Below, one piece after another: positions 27,601-40,073 of a DNA stretch of 64,000 nucleotides. Numbering within the stretch: position 1 is the first letter of the stretch; every line of letters begins with the position of its first letter. The notes below the pieces were generated by a model. That model did not search any database. It saw nothing but the letters and a program-made list of their open reading frames with translations, and was not told the DNA's origin. The translations under genes and the position numbers were made by a program. This stretch comes from Mansonella perstans (taxonomy: Eukaryota; Nematoda; Chromadorea; Rhabditida; Onchocercidae), in the NCBI GenBank assembly GCA_037074765.1, contig JBAMDO010000056.1, positions 186,001 through 250,000 of the forward strand. The letters are read 5' to 3'.

Positions 27601-28620
27601 ACAACATCATCTATAGTCTCGGACTTTCTCCAATCTAATGTTTTTGCTAGCTATGATCGAAACAAAAGCTGATCAATTTTTTCAATTTCAAATTTTGATA
27701 AATTTGATCAATCAATCACGCTTAATCAATTTCAAAAATTCTAATTAAGACAAATGAATGGATGAAATTAGAATAGTAATAGCACTTTACGTAAAACAAT
27801 AGCACAAACATCAAATTAGAGAATGCTAAAATAAAAATTTCAAGAAAACACAACGCAATTTGAAGTAAATTAATGAATTATTAAGAAGTTGGAATAAATA
27901 AATAAAAATAAGTAATGCAGAAGAATGAGTGAACAAATGGACAATATAGGACAGCAAAAAGACACCCCGAAATTTCGATGTGAAATATCCGATGGACTAC
28001 ACAATACTGGACATCCCAATCCCAATCCAATATGTCCAGTAAGCACTTCCATAAAAATAAATTCTAAAGTAAAACAAAAATCCCGAAAGCTCAGTGCACT
28101 CCATCACCAGCAAAAATCCACGGCAAAAAAATGACCACTCGCCACGAACAAATTTATACGCTTGGTATTTGACGGAAGGCCGTGTCACTTTATTTTTTAT
28201 TTTCGAGAGAAACAGATAAAAAATCCGATAATTCGGTGGGTAAGATTTCGAGGGATAATCTAGACTTCTGGTCATCTCAATCATTAATTGTCCATATGAA
28301 TTAATGGTCAAAGTTGCTTAGCTAATATTTTGTCCATTTTATAAAATTCGATAGTTTTTTTTTTTGCAACACTCTTTTTTAATACTTTTTTTTTTTTTTT
28401 TTTTTTTATTTATAAGTAGATGACTTGAAGAGAAAGTAATAGCAAAAAGAAAGGAAAAAAATTTTGGTATGAGAAAAAGAAATTAAATATTTTAAAGTTT
28501 ATAAAATGATTAATTATTAACGTTGAAATTATTTGTGTAGGTATGTGTTTGTATGTTCCAACTAATCAGTCATTAAGTTAGCTTTTAATTTCTGTTTTTT
28601 TTTTTCTTTTCAAGAAATTT
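27601..28620. promoter_or_regulatory. Divergent promoter region between XPA and JAGN1
   Basis: About 1 kb between two head-to-head genes, expected to hold both promoters. It contains a more GC-rich island at about 27,940-28,140 with a 9-bp perfect inverted repeat ACTGGACAT...ATGTCCAGT (28006-28014 and 28032-28040) around a CCCAATCCCAATCCAAT-like spacer. Open frames cross the island on both strands (69 codons plus, 104 codons minus); neither has a recognised product. Long T tracts occur at 28,350-28,407. Confidence 0.5.
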
Positions 28621-28630
28621 ATTGTTTAGG
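28620..28630 (+). promoter_or_regulatory. Candidate trans-splice acceptor of JAGN1
   Basis: TTTATTGTTTAG ends at 28629, followed by GAAA and the ATG at 28634. A pyrimidine-rich tract (28,592-28,611) lies upstream. Confidence 0.55.
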
Positions 28631-28633
28631 AAA

Positions 28634-29635
28634 ATGTCATCAAGATTTGGTCCTCGAGCTACGGGTACTGATGGAACAGACTTCAGGCATCGACAACGAA
28701 TTGCAGCACATTATCATTACAGGTATTACATTTAGCAATGTTATTATCATTTCTATCTCTTTTCCATTATATTAATATCTATGGCAAAATTATAGTTGAA
28801 ATTATATCTTTTATAAAAATAAAATATTTTTAAATTTTTAATGCTTTTATAAAATTTTAAATTTTTGAACAAAAAATATTTTGTAGTGTGCAGTATAAGA
28901 TGTATTTGAAATTGTTGTTCGGTCTTCATTTCCTGTTGTTGCTGACAGTGTGGGTTAAAGTGGTTGGTGGAGTGCTTGTTGAAGGCTTTAACATACAATG
29001 GAAATTTTATCAAAATCTTCAACTACCTAATGCATATCTATGGGAATATATTTGGTGCTTTTCATTCATTCCAATAATATTTGCTGTGATGTCGTTTAAA
29101 CGAAATAAGGTTAGTATTTACATGGATAGGATCATTGTTAGCAAGTTTCATAGATCATAGAAGTAGGGATAATTAATTAATAAGGCATTCAAATTATTTG
29201 CTACTTGAATTAATTCATTTTCATACTTATTCATGCAGTTCAACTAGAAGCGTAATTAATTTTGAACTTGCAATATCTAAAAATGGTAAGATAGATCTTC
29301 ACTTATCGACGATATATGTATTTATAGTCTGATCTGTTATTCTTATTCAAAAGCGTATTTTATAATTGCAGATAAATTTGTTGCGTAATCATTACTATGG
29401 GCAATTTGTTGTGGGAATTTTACCTTGTGCAATAGGTATTGGTGGAGAATTGCCAGGACTTTTCAACTATTTGCATGATATTATGACTAATCAGACACCA
29501 GCATTTCGGGGGAATTTTCCAATGGTTATTGTTTGGTACATTTTTTTCGTGATCGCCTTACAGATACACATTTTTGCCATGTATTTCTCATACCATTTGA
29601 TGGCAGCTTGGCAACCACCAAAGAAGAAAGAATAA
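28634..29635 (+). CDS. JAGN1: Jagunal homologue, ER membrane protein
   Basis: Complete gene, exons 28634-28722, 28887-29109, 29372-29635, 191 aa (human JAGN1 183 aa); phases 2 and 0 agree. The N-terminus carries the family signature [23 protein letters not shown] motif followed by HYHYSVQYK. Four hydrophobic segments fit the Jagunal topology: about residues 37-57, 78-95, 112-132 and 153-178. The protein ends in KKKE, with lysines at -3 and -4, a dilysine ER-retrieval signal. Jagunal proteins organise the endoplasmic reticulum and support early secretory traffic (known in fly oocytes and human neutrophils). Extension of exon 2 past 29109 meets a stop, so the GTTAGT donor there is required. Head-to-head with XPA. 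Confidence 0.95.
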
Positions 29636-29639
29636 TCTG

Positions 29640-30139
29640 TGATTATTCTTTAATCCTTGATGATTGCATTTTATTTCTTTTAATTGTTGAATAGTGCATA
29701 AATGTGTTTGGTAGGTTTACGCCTGGATTTTAAAATATACTGCTAGTTGACTAAAATACCGTAAATTCTTTGGTAAATTCATGTGCTGTTTGTATACAGT
29801 AAGTTATACTGTTAATAGACGTGCTATACCTAGTTACATAAATCTTACTCAATTACTCAATAGTTTTCTTCTCGATATGTTGTGTTGTTAACGACGAAAT
29901 TTGAGTAGTTTGAATGAATTAACAAAGTGTTAGTTTCTACTGGTAAGTTGAATTAGGCAGTTTGTTTTGAAATATAACTTTCAGTGGTAGCATAAAAACG
30001 TAACCTAAAATTAATGATTCGAGTCGTCCTCGAAAACTAAGTGCACTATGTAGTTGCTAAAAACTCATTCCTAAACGAATTGTCTTAACTGAAGCAATTA
30101 GACCAACCTTAAATTTGAAATATAAAATCAGATGGAATT
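29640..30139. other. JAGN1 3' flank
   Basis: Non-coding by eye; presumed 3' UTR and intergenic DNA between JAGN1 and a possible convergent small gene. Confidence 0.4.
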
Positions 30140-30372
30140 TCATATCGAAACATTTTTGCTTATTCTTTTATTAGAAGCAGAATGGACTCTTCTCCTGCCT
30201 CTGATCATTCTTGGACCATGAGTTGTTATAATATTTGAATTTGCTTTTTGTATCAATTGATGATCATATCGTCTCTTAGAGGATGGTAGGCGAATTTTTA
30301 ATTCTTGCAGCTTAATCCGCTGGGAACTTTTTTCTGGTTCTTTGTCAGCTCTTCTCAATCTATCCATCTTTC
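30140..30372 (-). CDS. Possible small basic protein, 75 aa
   Basis: On the minus strand the acceptor TTGCGCTTAG ends at 30373, followed by GAAAG and ATG at 30367; the frame runs uninterrupted to a stop at 30140-30142. The product begins MDRLRRADKEPEK and is strongly basic, with RGRRR near the C-terminus, no hydrophobic segment and no recognised domain. The acceptor lying 5 bases before the ATG copies the architecture of XPA and JAGN1, suggesting a trans-spliced single-exon gene. It could equally be the last exon of a longer gene using the acceptor in cis; I saw no upstream exon. Function unknown; a nuclear or nucleic-acid-binding role would be guesswork from charge. Confidence 0.38.
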
Positions 30373-30659
30373 CTAAGCGCAAAAGATTTTTTTAAATGAA
30401 ATTCTCAGAAAAGCAGAATTTCACATTTTTAAAGTTATTGTGCACTTTACAAAGTCCAAAATGTTACTAATTTTTAAGTGACTTAGATTCAGCTTATTGT
30501 CTTCTCTGTATGCTGAAATTACTTCGAAAACTCTTTACAGTTAATTTCACTCAATCACTTTGAGAAAATATGAGAGATGTTGAAGTGGCACAAATCATTT
30601 TCATCTGATTTCCATTTGCTTTAATTTCGATAAAATTGTTCGTTATTGTGTTATTCCAG

Positions 30660-31425
30660 TTTTAATATTGTTAGATGCCAATCGGCACGGTATTAATTTA
30701 TCAGATGGTTTCTGTAATGAAATTGACAATACATGCGCTCTGTGTACATACATTTGGAAATACTCAAATTATCCTGATTCTAGAATAATGAAAAAAAGAA
30801 CTAAATCAGTTGCCGACAGATGTCACACTGGAAATATTTTAACATCAACTTGATCTGTATCATTCTTGAACTGAAGTATAATAGCAGCTAGTTATAAATA
30901 ACAGCAGGGATCACAGGGATATATTTTCTAACGAGAATTAAAGTAAGGCACATCTCCTAACACTGCAAGCAAACCTAAAGGCCATCTGATTAAGATGGGT
31001 AGACCGAGCTGTAGCTGAGCTAACATTGAACATAGATAACGAAATTTTAATCAATTGTTTCCAATGAATACCTAAACGTTGAGCTTTTACACAGACCCGA
31101 ATATTTGGCCAAGCAGTTTAATTCAACAAATTAAAAATATAATGAAGTTTGGTCGCGTCCTGCAGTTTGAATTTCCGCATTGAAGACTGGTCTTCTGTGG
31201 TTCGTAGTGAAATTTTGTAAAATTTGTGATAGAAGAGGTAAATTTCCAAGAATTTCTTTAGTTTTAACTTCTGAAAAGAAAATATTACATCTTTTAAAAG
31301 ATAAAATTATTGGCGATTACGCTGAAAAGGTCAAAAAGATGTCAAAAATAAGATTTCTGAATCCATTTGTACAAAAAAGCAGAAAAGTTCAGTATTTCAG
31401 TGCTGCTATTTTCAAATTGATTTAA
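30660..31425 (+). pseudogene. Decayed coding-like region, possibly retroelement-derived
   Basis: Two open segments (30,683-30,853 and 31,180-31,425) each contain a Cys-x2-Cys pair followed by a basic stretch (CALCTYIWKYSNY; FCKICDRRGKF), vaguely like the Cys-rich end of BEL/Pao-type Gag proteins. Between them, around 30,990-31,070, a third frame reads WVDRAVAELTLNIDNEI but is interrupted by stops. No single frame links the pieces and no terminal repeats were seen. The retroelement assignment is inference from spacing of cysteines alone; an unrelated exon beginning after the acceptor TATTGTTAG at 30,666-30,674 is an alternative. Confidence 0.22.
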
Positions 31426-34400
31426 ATGACGTAATTAACTATTCCCAATGTCAAATTATTTGGCTCATTAAGGATAGCTATAATCGTATCTTATAATCTT
31501 AAGACTTACTTGTACTGTATCTTACCTTAATACTCACTAGAAAAACTATTCAAATGAGCCTCTTGTTGCTTTTTTGTAGGTTTAGCATTGTACAATTTTT
31601 TTTTTTTTTTTGCGACAATTTAAAAGCAATATAGAAATAGAAAATCGGAATTTAAAAACAATATAGAAATAGAAAATCAAAATAATTGCTGCTATATGAC
31701 ATTCATTAATAATTAATTCAAATCCCTTTTCCATTATTTTAGAAGCAGGAAGAGTTGAGCATTTGTAAGTCATTTCAAAGTTATGCTTGCAACAAGTGAA
31801 ATAATAAATCGCTATTGAAGTGATTCAATTTTGAAGTCTCATGCAGAAATCAATTCTCTTATCCATTAAAAAACTATGGCAATATTTTGTTTACAGGTCA
31901 TAAAAATGTTTGAACTTAATCCTTGCAAACAAATCGTTCAATCATGTATTGATTCCATGCAGTATTTTTGGTAAATGACCTATGCATGAACTAATAGATC
32001 GATGTTGAATTGATTCTAGTTTTTAAATTATGCTATTTCAATTCATTTATTGATGAAAAAAATAAGCTGTTTATTTATATGAAGATGCTATGGTTGAATT
32101 TATAATTTTGAATTAAGTTTAACATCTACAAAATGGCACTTGTCTTTTTGTAAATCAATTAAAATTGAGGATATTGTAAATTAAACTAATCCATTGTTCT
32201 CTTTAATTATGTTACATTAAATATTCGAACTCTTAATCAATCGATATGGGCAAAACTGGTTCTGAATGATTTCATTCCAATCGTTTGTTATTTAATCTAA
32301 TCGTATATAAGAAGAAATGTCTTTATATATTATTAAAAGGATTGTTAAGATTTATTATTATCCATAAACTGGACGGGAAATTCAAATGAATTCCATTGCC
32401 ATCAGAATCATTACACATTCATTCTTTATCACTATAAATATGTCAATCATACCAATGGAAGTAATGGACCATACCCAAAAATTATACTAATCATATTTCT
32501 TCACAGCGTCACAACCTCAATTTTCTCGTTATAGAACTGAATTTTCCTGGAAAAAAAAAGTGAAATTTTTAGTAAAAATCACAATTTGTTCCATCATTGA
32601 CTTCCCTATCCACAAACACATGTCACATGTCTGTCGTGTCTTTGCGTAAAAAAGTTTCTCATTGAAATTTAATGATTTGACATATTTCTAGAAATTTGTT
32701 GCATATTTAATGAACCAAAAGTAAAATAATTAGAGAGAGGAAATTTTCTTTTCTTCTTTTTCTAAAAATCAATAATATTCGAAGTGGTTTGTTTAGCATT
32801 TCCTATAATGGAATAAAATTACATTTTTGAATAAATTTTTCATAAAATTTTCTTTGCTGAAATTTTTTTTTAAACCATCAATTGTTTTCGGAAGTGCGAA
32901 AGGAAAAGTTTTTTTTTGGAAATATGTTCTGGGATGGGAAATGTCTTGGATGTAGCAATTGAGCTAAAAAGTATCTAAATGTGTGAAAGAGATTGAAATG
33001 GAAATGAGAAATTGCGCGCAATTTTCCCCTCTCTCTAAACTTTCATCGTCTCTGAAAAAAGTCGTAAAAATTGAGCGAAGTTAGGACTGTTCAAGATTTA
33101 ATGTTTTATTTATTACTGCCTTTCCAAGCGTTTCATTCAGTCAGTTCCATTTTGCATTTTTTCATCATTTACTTTTCATTTCTTTAAACATTATTCAGTG
33201 GAAATTCTGTTCCTCAGTTTATTTGCTATGACTTTATTATTTCTTTCATATTTGAATTTCATTATAAATTTTTTAATTTCAAATTATATTTGCAAAAATC
33301 ATTTGAAAGGCTATGTACATTTTATGATAGTATCCTTTCCATATTTTTCTTTACTTTTTTTTTATATCATTTAGGAATTTGAATATAAATTTTAATATGC
33401 AGCATGCAATTTAGGAAAGCATAAACTTTAGAATCCTTGAAAAACTTCGCAAAAAACTCAAATTCCATAAATCTAGGACGAAATCTCGAAATTTAATTTC
33501 CCATTTTATTAATCTCTTGCCGGTAACAGAAACTACCTCAGAGCTTCGTTGTCTTTCTCCTCACTGTCTTTCTGTTTCTCTCTCTTATTCAATTGAACGA
33601 ATCAATCGTTTTTTTTTAAAGATGCTTGGAAGTATTTAAGATTAGCTCTATATGATGACCTTGATGTGACCTTTGATGAGCTATCTTAATTGTATCAGTC
33701 TTTTCATATTAGTTGATTTAAATTTGTCAGTCTTGATTAACTTGAAAACTTTAAAATTTCTTTTCAATTTATTCATCAAATATTTTCACGCTTAGATATC
33801 ATTGCATTTACAAATCTTTATATTTAAAATTTGGTTTTTTTATTTCATCCAGTAACAATAACCAATATCCGTAACAAAAAGAAAATAAAAAATTATTATC
33901 TGTATTGTATATCAATAATTTGCATGAGCAAACATTCTTTGTGAATTTCATTGTTTGTTTAGAATTATTCGAAATTTGTTTGTAATTGTTTTGTTCTTAT
34001 GATTCTTTCGAAGTCTCTAAAATAATATTAACAACTATAATATAAGTATTAGCAATAATAATAAAATTGTAGTCACTTCTGTAGTCAGATGCAAATTGGA
34101 AGATGAATTATAACTATAAAGCGATAATACTAGTGATTGAGCCGATATAGACATGCAGGTGAATTTCGATTATTATTATTGACTGTCATTTTTGATTATT
34201 ATTACTATTGCTATTACTTATATTATAGTTGTTAATATTACCATTATTATTATTTGGCAGCAAAAAGTATACAAGGTAATGCATTTAATAAAGCAGTTAT
34301 AATTCTGAATTAATGACTTTTGGCTTTGAAATTACGCTTCTCTCATTAACAGCAAGCTATCAGTTTGCTATTGCTAATGTGCCATTCTCATACTGAATGA

Positions 34401-35157
34401 ATAAAATAATTAAGGAATGAAATGGAAATGGATGATTGGATAGTAGTTTGAGGATTCTTTGGGTCCAGAATGATTCCAACTGAATTCGTTAGGTCAATAA
34501 TGATTTCTGCCTAAAAATTTTGGATCAGGTTAAATTGTTCGACTGCGAATCACTTCTGTTTAAATACTTCCAGTCGAGAATTTTTCAGATTCAGGATAAC
34601 TTTTATCGTCGTATAACAAGATTAACTTCAATTTTAACTTTTGAAGTGCAGAATGATTTTTATTTCTATAATTATAACTAACAATAATTATCATAATTGA
34701 TAATAATTAATAATTATGTGAATAATTATAACAATTATTGCATTTTTCAATTTTTCCATTTGCAAGTTGCGACAATTTTTTGGAATTTTATTTTAAATTT
34801 TATATGAAGAACAAAAGAACGAATATTTCTTTTGCAATCGATGCGAAATAAAATATAATGCATAACTAATACACATTTGCTTCTGCCCTTCAATCTAACC
34901 ACTTTTTATTTTCTTTCGTTTTACTACTTTTGTTCAAAAAATATTCAACAATAAGCAAAAGTTTCCAGGAAGTATTCCTTTTGCATCTGTGTTGTTCTAT
35001 TTCATTCCAAACATTTACTTCCTTTTTCCCTAATTATGAATTATTTTCGTTAATTTTTCATTTTTCAATTAAAGGGAAAAAGAAAAGTAACAGAGACTGA
35101 AGTTGGAACTAAGAATAAATTTATTTTTTTCGAAACTATCGTAGCAGCAACACGACG

Positions 35158-35270
35158 CTTATTAATAGAATCAGCACCTTTTTCCTGTATGACATTTTCA
35201 ATATCTTCATTAACTCTTATTAATAGAATCAGCACCTTTTCACATATCCAAGTGTGACATTTTCAGCTTC
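35158..35270. repeat. 58-base tandem duplication
   Basis: CTTATTAATAGAATCAGCAC begins at 35158 and again at 35216, each followed by CTTTT, a divergent stretch and GACATTTTCA...CTTC. Confidence 0.8.
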
Positions 35271-38200
35271 TTCTACCTGCGAGCAATTAACTATTTATGG
35301 TCATTTGTTCTAAATTTAAATTTTAGTAATTTAAAAATTTCAAAATTATTTGATAATTGTGTAAGTAATCAAAATTATAATTGTAATTCTAATTTTTTTA
35401 AAAAACTTCGCTATTTTACCGCATTGCTTTGTTTTGCGTAGCATATTCACATTCCTATTTTTTTGTCTCAACGAAAAAGGCCATTTTCAGTAACTTCAAT
35501 TTGTAATTCATTTTTTCATTCCTTACTTCTGCTAATCTCTATCCCTGCTATAAGAGCAGTAATTTGTCAAATATACTTAATGGTCTTTTCATCTCTTTGT
35601 GACATACTTCTTCAAGCATTGCTATTTATCTTCTCACAATAATATTATCATAATCATAATTTCTCTCATAGCATGATTTTTTTTTTGTAAATTGCACCTC
35701 AAATACATTAAATGAAAATCGCTTTATCGTGACAAAGATTGACATTTCAATTGACGATTGAAAGAATGATTGTGCAAACTAATTTCCTCCCTTCATGAAG
35801 TATGTCTATCTTCTGCATCAATAAATTTATTTATGATTTTTTTGAAATCATTTTCATTTGGAATCAAAGAGTATTCGTTGAGCTGTTTTCAATTATTCAA
35901 TAATGATTATTTTCCATTTTTGATAATTATATGCCTACCATAATCATTCATAATAGATTCTTGATAACATTCACTTTCGTACATAAATGGGAAAATTATT
36001 GCAATATTGAACAGCAGTAGGAATAGATTGAAATGGAAATTTAAAAAAAAAAAACAAATTTGCAGGTTAATTTTTAAAAATCATTTTTTTTGGGCCTTTT
36101 TTATCTTCTTGATCTTTTTAACTATTTTATTATTATTACTATCTTTACGCTTAATTTGAAAATAATTTCATAACATTCAAGCAAATTTAAAATAATTTTT
36201 AAACCGACAGCTTCTTTAGCGTAATTAGCGCAAGTTGAATACTTCCATATAAATGTCTACTTTAGAAAAAAGCTTTGAAAATAAAAACAAACAATAATTG
36301 CCAAGCGCTTATTTTATTCTCCAACCGAATATTATTTTCCTTTGCTTTTTTTCAATATTCTTTCACGTGAAGTGAAGAAAATAAAGCAATTTTTTCTCTT
36401 TTTCTATAATACTCTATTAATTTCAGCTTATATTTTTTTAAATTGACAGTATTAAATTTGCCAGAAGGAAAAATCACTAATGGACTAATGGCTAACATTA
36501 GTTATGCAATGCATACTATGACCTTTGCATTTTCCACTTTTTGTTACTTTTTATGTAAATTATTTAATTATATATAAAATTTTGCAAAGTTTCAAAAAAT
36601 TCTAAAAAAAAAACAAATTTTTATTTATTTTTGCTTTTATTACAAATTCAAATGTAATTCCGATATAATTATTGATTTATCAAATTTTCATGAAACCGCA
36701 TTTGTATAACACACAAGCACACAGATGGAATTGAATTCACTTTCATTACTAGTTAGTAACTCATCATACCGCAATACATATAATAAACACAAGCTTAAAA
36801 CATACCCATAAATGCACATTTGAATTCACTTGTTTTACTAATTGCTAATTAATGGCAGCAGAGCAGTGCATATACCAAACGGCCAGCATTTTAATTATAT
36901 ATTTGTCGAGAAGTGACAATTTATTTCAATCGAAGGAAGCGATAAATACAAATTTCAAACGTTAATTAAACCAAACTTTCCCATTCCATTTCAATTTCAT
37001 TCCTTCTCACTACTTTTGTTGGAAACGCCGAATTGATTTTAATGCGAAATTTATCAACATTTTTCATTTGTTTTCTTCAATCAGATCTTAGTTCAGGCTA
37101 TTATCGAACAATGAATGAGATAGGTTCAATGAGGTCATATATTAATTGATAATTTTTATTGATTTGTTTATTTAAATAAATTCGAATATTAATTTCCGGT
37201 TAGTATTAAATTATCATTGGGATATATTGTATTTAAATTTTATATTTCACGGTATCACTTTGTGAGTTATTGTATTCTAATTTTTCCCAATTTATTTATT
37301 TATTTTTTAAATATTGCAATTTTTTATTTTTTAGTTGAAATTTTACACTGCGCATAATATTGCTAAGTTATTCGATCCAAAGAAATATGAATTTAAAATT
37401 TCTCGAATAATGCTACAACTTTCTTTTTCTATTGCCAAAAATTTCACACATTGAATTTTGCACTAAAATTGTTCATAGTAGTGCAGATTGGAAATTTTTC
37501 GAGAATAAATGCCGATACAGATCTCTAGGGAGTTGAAAAATGAAGCGAAGTGATGTGAGAGGAAAAGCTAAATTTTTTTTGCAATAAGTGAAAAGACAAA
37601 TCAATTTGAAAAAAAAATCAAGAAGTTGTAATTTTAAGCAATTTTAGTTATTTCATATTTGAATTGAAATAAAAATCAAAATTTAAACAATTTCACAATT
37701 TCACAAAGTTTCGTAGCATGTTCTAATTTTGTCATTGAGTTTTCATTAGAACTTAAAACGTGATTGAAGGATAATGATAGCAGGTTGGCTTGAAAAAACT
37801 CTTTGTTCATATCAGCAAGATAATTTATAATCTCAGCTGTTTTAATGGATTGTAAAAGAATTTTGTGTTGCGGCAAAAAGCAGATGTGAAAAATGAAAGT
37901 TTAATTTCATTTTAAAATATACGTTAAGCATTTCAATTATTGCTTGCCATAAATTATTCAAATGATTTATTCAAAATTTATAAAATAAAAATTAAAAGAA
38001 ACTATAAGAAAATTGACCTGGAATAAATTAAACAAGCGGTTAAAATAATTATGCATTTATTAGTCCATTCAAATTAATTTGAAATCTACACAACTCATCA
38101 CAACAGGTTATGAAATTTCGTAGCTTCTTAAAAATAAGCCCAAAAAAGGACTGCGTTTTCTCTAAAATGTTCCAAGAAATGAAATGAAAGAAACAAGGAA

Positions 38201-38743
38201 TCTGAGAGAAGATGATTGATAGAGCAAAATTTACCGCTAATCTAACGAGATTCATGAAAGGCCTGATGAGAATAATTGAACATTACATTCCCCGTAGGCA
38301 TATTTGGCTGAAAGATGCAAAAAACTATGAGACAAGCAGTGATCATTTAGATTTGTTTGCTGTGTTTCACTTTTTTCTCAACTAAACAAATTTAAATATT
38401 TTATAAAGCCTAAGCCTGATGAGCTAATTTCATGGTTGAGGCTTTTAGTAATAAAAGGAAATAAAAAGCAGAAATATAGCGGTAATGGTTAAGCACTATC
38501 AACTAACATATACTATCAGTCGATCTATCTATTCAGCTAGGCCTCTTCGGCTTCCTTCCTTCCTTCTTCCGCGCTTTGCTAGCTTTCTAGCCAACTGGCT
38601 AGGCTAACTAAATTATTGACTAAATCTGTGGTACTAGTCCAGTTATCTATCAGTTCATTCTGCTTCTCTGCTAGTGCAAAAAAAATTCTTGCATATTTTT
38701 ATTTTTGATGGAGGATCATTAATGATATATATATACCCATACA

Positions 38744-38823
38744 GCACACACCACACACCACACACACACACACATACACACACACACACACACATACACA
38801 CACATACACACACACACACACAC
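38744..38823. repeat. (CA)n microsatellite, interrupted
   Basis: About 80 bases of CA repeats interrupted by TACA units. Apparent Cys-Val or Thr-His open frames over it are artefacts. Confidence 0.95.
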
Positions 38824-39169
38824 CTACATTTACATGACATGCCTATACATTCTTATCGTATGCTTCATTTTGAAAAGCCTAGCCGCTGACTGAGGATTCA
38901 GTGTTCGACTTTTTCCATCAGTAATAAATGCATTTGTCATCCCTCTATTCAATCCATCATTTCATTTCATTTCATTCCATTCTATTCCAGTCCATTTCAT
39001 CAATTCAGCTATCACATCACATTGTCATATCGCTGCCATAGTCATCGCATCCAATCTTCTTTTACTTTTACAATTTATGATTTAAATATAATCGAACATT
39101 TTAATTCTTTCATTCCTTTTCTTTTGTACACTTATACATACCTATATGTGTGTCTATCTGTGTGCCTAT

Positions 39170-39330
39170 TTATGTTTTTATTATTATTATTATTTATTAC
39201 TGTTTTTATTACCACTATCTATTGTTTATTATTTTCTTCAGTATCATTATTTCTATCATTGTAAAAATTACTACTATTAGCAATAGCAACATCCGTTATC
39301 AGCCAATATCACTATTATCATCATCATGAT
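39170..39330. repeat. Imperfect ATT/ATC trinucleotide region
   Basis: Low-complexity ATT, TTA and ATC repeats; a similar patch occurs at 39,470-39,570. Confidence 0.7.
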
Positions 39331-39616
39331 TATATCCAAAATTTATCAATCTTTTCTGTTCAATCTATGTGCTTTCAATTTTTTTAACTAATCGAGTACA
39401 AATGCTTGAAATATATCTTTTTCCCTCTTCTTCATGAAAAAATTTAGGAAGAGCTTAATGCTATGTTAATATTATATTGATACTATTATTACTCTTACTG
39501 TTATCATTATTATTGTTATTACTATCGTATTAGCATTTAGCATTGTTGTTATCATTATTATTGTTTATTGTTTCGTGAAAGTGTTAAATTTTTTTCAGTA
39601 ATGCTATTGTTTTACA

Positions 39617-39681
39617 GAATGTCATGAAGCAAAAATTGTTCAAACGGCTGCTACATTGACATGTCGCTCTTGTGCATCACC
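39617..39681 (+). CDS. Possible orphan exon, Cys-containing
   Basis: A 65-base segment between a good acceptor (TTTTACAG) and an excellent donor (CCA|GTAAGT). Only one frame is open, reading CHEAKIVQTAATLTCRSCASP, with three cysteines. It ends in phase 0, whereas the next UNC-13 exon (40074) requires phase 1, so it cannot be joined directly to unc-13 using this donor. It may belong to another transcript or be a chance splice-site pair. Confidence 0.3.
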
Positions 39682-39957
39682 AGTAAGTTCATATTTCATT
39701 ACTATTGTCATCATCATCGTCATCATCACAAAAATTCTGAATTAACTTTCTACCAGCTACATCGATCATTTTAGTATGAGCAAGAAATTCTAATAAAATT
39801 AATTTCAATTTGCAAAATTATTAATTATCATTCCATTTTTAAAATGTTAAGAACCAAAAATTTCTAGAAACCAAGATGATAATGTGATAAAACATCATAA
39901 TCACATGCATTTATATATAGTAATTATACGTATGTATTAAATATAAATATTATAATA

Positions 39958-39997
39958 CGTTAAATACTATGTGTATAATTACACATAGTATTTAACG
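39958..39997. repeat. Perfect 18-bp inverted repeat with 4-nt loop
   Basis: CGTTAAATACTATGTGTA (39958-39975) is followed by TAAT and its exact inverse complement (39980-39997). It is the strongest simple hairpin I saw in the window and lies about 75 bases before the first recognised unc-13 exon. Confidence 0.95.
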
Positions 39998-40073
39998 ATG
40001 ACAGTAATGTCAGACCAATAGATAAAAGACAAAAGATGAACTAACAATTTAACAGTAAAAGTAAATGTTTCAG

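Larger units (their letters stand above)
31430..39600. other. Gene-poor region upstream of unc-13
   Basis: No supported exon. Contains a 2-copy repeat of about 32 bases (31,624-31,680), a 58-base tandem duplication (35,158-35,270), trinucleotide-rich ATT patches (34,165-34,260) and several long T tracts. Since the first UNC-13 exon was not found, this stretch probably holds its promoter and part of a long first intron. Confidence 0.5.

Noticed and set aside
27997..28311. 104-codon minus-strand open frame in the XPA/JAGN1 intergenic region
   Set aside because: Aromatic-rich, no recognised domain, overlapped by an open plus-strand frame; treated as promoter sequence.
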